From: Sinorhizobium sp. 8-89
GTDB lineage: Bacteria; Pseudomonadota; Alphaproteobacteria; Rhizobiales; Rhizobiaceae
Direction of reading: 5' to 3'
Assembly (NCBI RefSeq): GCF_030124325.1
Contig: NZ_JASKLR010000004.1
Location: 392,509 to 456,508 of the forward strand
DNA: 64,000 bases
The translations under genes and the position numbers were made by a program. The notes under the pieces were generated by a model. The model had not been told where the DNA came from. It was given only the letters and a program-made list of their open reading frames with translations, and ran no database searches. Of this stretch, positions 61,595 to 64,000 are shown in pieces (position 1 is the stretch's first letter; every line of letters starts with the position of its first letter).

Positions 61595-62694
61595 TGCACG
61601 TCAACTGGAAACACGTCGCCGTAGTGCTCGCTATCCTCCCTTTCGCGGTGGTTTTAGGCGCCTGGATCGGTTTCTTCAACGTCGGCGCGTCGAGCGGCCA
61701 TTGGAAAATCACTGACTGGTTCCTGCATTTCGCAATGCGGTCGGCGGTCAGAACATATGCTCTTGCCGTTGAAGTCCCTCCGGAGCTCCCGCACCACGCT
61801 GTCCAGACGGCGGCAGGCCACTTTGCGCGCGGTTGTGCCCCCTGTCATGGCGCACCGGGCGAACCCCGCTCGCCGGCCGTCCTGCGCATGCTGCCGCAAC
61901 CGCCGGACCTCGCCGGGCGCGTCAACACCTGGAGCGATGCCGAACTCTTTCGCATCGTCAAGCATGGTGTACGTTTCACCGGAATGCCGGCCTGGCCTAG
62001 CGAACGACGCGAGGACGAGGCCTGGGCGATGGTCGCCTTCCTTCGGCGGCTGCCGGCGCTTGACGTCGAGGGCTATCGCGACCTCGCATACGGCCCGGCG
62101 GGTGCGCTCATCGATCGGCCGACGACCTTTCAGCAGGTTCTCGCCGAATGCACGCGATGCCATGGCGTGGATGGCCGGGGTCGCAGCACGGCGACGCCGG
62201 TCATCGCAGGCCAAAACGAGACCTACCTTCTTCAGAGTCTCGGCGCTTACGCCGAGGACCGCAGAGCGAGCGGTGTAATGAATGTGGTCGCAACGATCGT
62301 CGATCGTCGCCACTGGCAAGGCCTCGCAGCGCATTTCGCAGCATTGCCCCCACCACCGGCAAGACCAGGCACTGCGACAGAGCTTGTCGAAGCAGGCAGG
62401 AAACTTGCTACGGAGGGAAATCCGTCAAGACGTATTCCCGCCTGCCTTGTCTGTCACGCGAGCCGAGATCGCAATCCGGCATTCCCGTCGCTGGCCGGTC
62501 AGCCAGCGCCCTATGTCGAGCAACAACTGCATCTCTTCCGAGAGGGGCGGCGCGGCGACACCGGATATGGACATTTGATGCGAGAGGTAGCGAGAACGCT
62601 TTCCGACAACGACATCGTGGCGCTGGCCGCATACTTCGCAACCGCGGAGTCGCCGCGTTCCATCGCCATCCGGTCCGGACGGGAATCACGATGA
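61594..62694 (+). CDS. Triheme membrane-anchored c-type cytochrome
   Basis: This 366-residue protein has an N-terminal anchor (residues about 8-28) and three haem c sites: CAPCH at 81-85, CTRCH at 186-190 and CLVCH at 284-288. The three domains probably arose by duplication; each has a downstream Met or Gly-Pro loop for the distal ligand. It overlaps ctaG by one base and is the last gene of the second oxidase operon, where it could deliver electrons to the CuA site. Confidence 0.85.
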   Translation: MHVNWKHVAVVLAILPFAVVLGAWIGFFNVGASSGHWKITDWFLHFAMRSAVRTYALAVEVPPELPHHAVQTAAGHFARGCAPCHGAPGEPRSPAVLRMLPQPPDLAGRVNTWSDAELFRIVKHGVRFTGMPAWPSERREDEAWAMVAFLRRLPALDVEGYRDLAYGPAGALIDRPTTFQQVLAECTRCHGVDGRGRSTATPVIAGQNETYLLQSLGAYAEDRRASGVMNVVATIVDRRHWQGLAAHFAALPPPPARPGTATELVEAGRKLATEGNPSRRIPACLVCHASRDRNPAFPSLAGQPAPYVEQQLHLFREGRRGDTGYGHLMREVARTLSDNDIVALAAYFATAESPRSIAIRSGRESR

Positions 62695-62730
62695 ACTCTT
62701 CTGCGTGGCGATAACCCGGATCGCTCCTAT

Positions 62731-63171
62731 TCAATGTCGGGAATGGGGGTCCGGCCACAGAGCACGTATGTCTTCGGGCAAGCTTTCCCGCACCTTCGCG
62801 ACCTGACCGGGATCGAGATAATGCGACAGGACGCCGAAGACCGTCTGCACCGCATCTTTCGCGTCCACCGGCCGTGTGAAGGCTAGTTCCTCCTTCACCT
62901 GCGTGAGGAACTCGTCGAGCGAATGCAATCGCATGGGCTGCTTGGATGGCTCGTACTGCTCGTAATACGCGCCGCGCACCAGCAGTGGCAGTTGGGCGGC
63001 AAGGTGGGCGGACAGATCTGCGGGCAAACGGTCCCGTATCGTATGCAAGACGGCACCGAGGATATGCCACGCAACCTGGCGATCCGGCCCTTGCTGTTTC
63101 ATGATGTCGTCCAACCATGTGTTGGTGACCTGAAGTGTCTTGTCGAAGGCAGCGACACCGGAAGCGCTCAT
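62731..63171 (-). CDS. DUF2267-family protein
   Basis: This 146-residue protein begins MSASGVAAFDKTLQVTNTWL and has WHILGAVLHTIRDRLPADLS, HLAAQLPLLVRGAYYEQYEP and TVFGVLSHYLDPGQVAKVRE, which are typical of DUF2267 proteins. The function of the family is unknown, though it occurs with stress genes. AGGAGG precedes the ATG at 63171. It is convergent with the oxidase operon and has an EcfG-type promoter. Confidence 0.87.
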   Translation of the reverse strand: MSASGVAAFDKTLQVTNTWLDDIMKQQGPDRQVAWHILGAVLHTIRDRLPADLSAHLAAQLPLLVRGAYYEQYEPSKQPMRLHSLDEFLTQVKEELAFTRPVDAKDAVQTVFGVLSHYLDPGQVAKVRESLPEDIRALWPDPHSRH

Positions 63172-63202
63172 GATTTTTCCTCCTATGTCTTCACGAAGGT
63201 CG

Positions 63203-63227
63203 AACCGACGTCGCTTTTGATTGTTCC
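63203..63227 (-). promoter_or_regulatory. EcfG/RpoE2-type promoter for the DUF2267 gene
   Basis: On the minus strand GGAAC (63227-63223), 16 bases, GGTT (63206-63203), 32 bases before the ATG at 63171. Confidence 0.8.
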
Positions 63228-63247
63228 GCGTGAACGCAGACAGATCG

Positions 63248-63272
63248 GGAACATTGTCCGGCGGGAACGGTT
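63248..63272 (+). promoter_or_regulatory. EcfG/RpoE2-type promoter for the 105-residue gene
   Basis: GGAAC (63248-63252), 16 bases, GGTT (63269-63272), 42 bases before the ATG at 63314. It is back to back with the DUF2267 promoter, 21 bases apart. Confidence 0.78.
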
Positions 63273-63313
63273 CCAAGACTCCGGCTTACGGAGCGAGGAA
63301 GAGAATCTGTCGC

Positions 63314-63631
63314 ATGGGCGCTGGCACGGACATCAGCAAGAAGGCGTTCTATGAGGAATGCGCCCGCATTCTGGATGTGCAACATTCCTATACCCCGTGG
63401 CCGTACGGCATGATCACGCGCTGGAACAACCGTGCGGCCGGCAATGGCCGTTTTCCTGGATATGGCCTGGTTCGCATGTTCGGACCGCATCACATCCAGA
63501 TAGCGCTTCGCCGGCCGACCGAACTCAATCTTCTGTGCCATTCGCCGGAAGAAGCCCTTGCTGCATTGCGAACGGCACGCGGCTTGGCGTCGCCTGCCGA
63601 GAGCCGTCAGCTTCATCAACCGTCACATTAG
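63314..63631 (+). CDS. Hypothetical protein, 105 residues
   Basis: A soluble protein starting MGAGTDISKKAFYEECARIL, with YTPWPYGMITRWNNRAAGNG and FGPHHIQIALRRPTELNLLC. I do not recognise the family. The ATG at 63314 is preceded by GAGGAAGAG at rather long spacing, so the start is less certain than usual. It is divergent from the DUF2267 gene and has its own EcfG-type promoter. Confidence 0.65.
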   Translation: MGAGTDISKKAFYEECARILDVQHSYTPWPYGMITRWNNRAAGNGRFPGYGLVRMFGPHHIQIALRRPTELNLLCHSPEEALAALRTARGLASPAESRQLHQPSH

Positions 63632-63684
63632 TCGACGCCGCCTGCGTTTTGCGCATCAGGGCCGAACGGCGAAGCTGCAGCCGC

Positions 63685-63709
63685 GGAACTTTCCGGCGTT
63701 GTGCCGGTT
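63685..63709 (+). promoter_or_regulatory. EcfG/RpoE2-type promoter for the last gene of the window
   Basis: GGAAC (63685-63689), 16 bases, GGTT (63706-63709), 25 bases before the ATG at 63734. Confidence 0.8.
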
Positions 63710-63733
63710 GGCGCCTCACCGCGGAGGTAGATG

Positions 63734-64000
63734 ATGCCTGAACAGAATTTCTCTAAATATGTCCAGGACTGGCCAGAGGAATCTCGCGAGGCCGCCCAGC
63801 TTGTGATCGATCAATACGGTGAACCGAACGAGACGACGGAAAGCCAACTGGTGTGGCACCGGCCCGGGCCATGGAAGCGGATTGTCGCGTCGAAGACATT
63901 CTACGAGCACAACTTTCCTGCCCCTCACAACGACTCGGTGGAATCGGTCATCGACTACCGGGTTCCACCGGAAAAGTTCTCAGAGCTTGCTGCCTTCGAC
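63734..64000 (+). CDS. Hypothetical stress-type protein (partial, C-terminus missing)
   Basis: The first 89 residues begin MPEQNFSKYVQDWPEESREA and include QYGEPNETTESQLVWHRPGP and KTFYEHNFPAPHNDSVESVI; the frame is open to the window end. GGAGG lies six bases before the ATG at 63734 (another ATG is three bases upstream). I do not recognise the family. It has a canonical EcfG-type promoter. Confidence 0.75.
   Translation, partial: MPEQNFSKYVQDWPEESREAAQLVIDQYGEPNETTESQLVWHRPGPWKRIVASKTFYEHNFPAPHNDSVESVIDYRVPPEKFSELAAFD

Overview
The window looks like a high-GC alphaproteobacterial replicon segment of the Rhizobiales, most likely a Sinorhizobium/Ensifer-type genome. The Flp/Tad gene order, the pcm-esterase fusion, the HPII-type catalase and the many EcfG/RpoE2-type promoters all fit that group. 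Species and replicon cannot be fixed from sequence alone. I see no rRNA, tRNA, CRISPR array, insertion sequence or replication origin.

Layout. 1-4.2 kb: the end of a peptide/nickel-type ABC importer operon, a divergent GntR/FCD regulator with an inverted-repeat operator, and an amidohydrolase. 4.2-19.7 kb: a nearly complete Tad/Flp pilus locus. Prepilin peptidase cpaA is divergent from flp, cpaB, cpaC, a small lipoprotein, tadG, two tadE-like genes, cpaE, an L,D-transpeptidase, cpaF, tadB, tadC, an AAA ATPase and a coiled-coil membrane protein; tadD converges from the other side. 20.0-22.6 kb: a dimethylglycine/sarcosine-dehydrogenase-like FAD-GcvT protein followed by a strong terminator. 22.9-29.5 kb: a first caa3-type cytochrome oxidase operon with extra c-type cytochromes.

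29.8-33.8 kb: small stress-type genes (DUF1328, DUF892 ferritin-like, several tiny proteins) and a CYP152-type P450 peroxygenase. 34.0-52.0 kb: a glycan-type cluster with a methyltransferase, UDP-xylose-synthase-like and two other sugar epimerases, four glycosyltransferases, an alcohol dehydrogenase, a Gfo/Idh oxidoreductase, a phosphoribosyltransferase-kinase-like protein, an actinobacterial-type inositol-phosphate synthase, a histidine phosphatase, a GH-A clan glycosidase with circularly permuted order, an F420-hydrogenase-beta-like protein and a pyruvyl transferase. No flippase, polymerase or initiating sugar transferase is visible, so the product may be a small glycoside or glycolipid rather than an exported polymer. 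52.1-56.9 kb: HPII catalase and the pcm-erythromycin-esterase fusion. 57.0-62.7 kb: a second cytochrome oxidase operon with a subunit I-III fusion. 62.7-64.0 kb: DUF2267 and two short conserved-looking genes, the last cut by the window end.

The unifying signal is regulatory. From 30 kb to the end I find 16 sites matching the EcfG/RpoE2 general-stress promoter (GGAAC, 16 or 17 bases, then GTT, usually GGTT). Nearly all lie a short distance upstream of a start codon, and several form divergent pairs. They cover the small stress genes, the P450, the glycan cluster (both arms), the inositol operon, the pyruvyl transferase, catalase, the pcm fusion, the second oxidase and the terminal genes. The right half of the window therefore reads as a stress island in which an undescribed inositol/xylose-type glycoside pathway is co-regulated with H2O2 handling, protein repair and an alternative oxidase.
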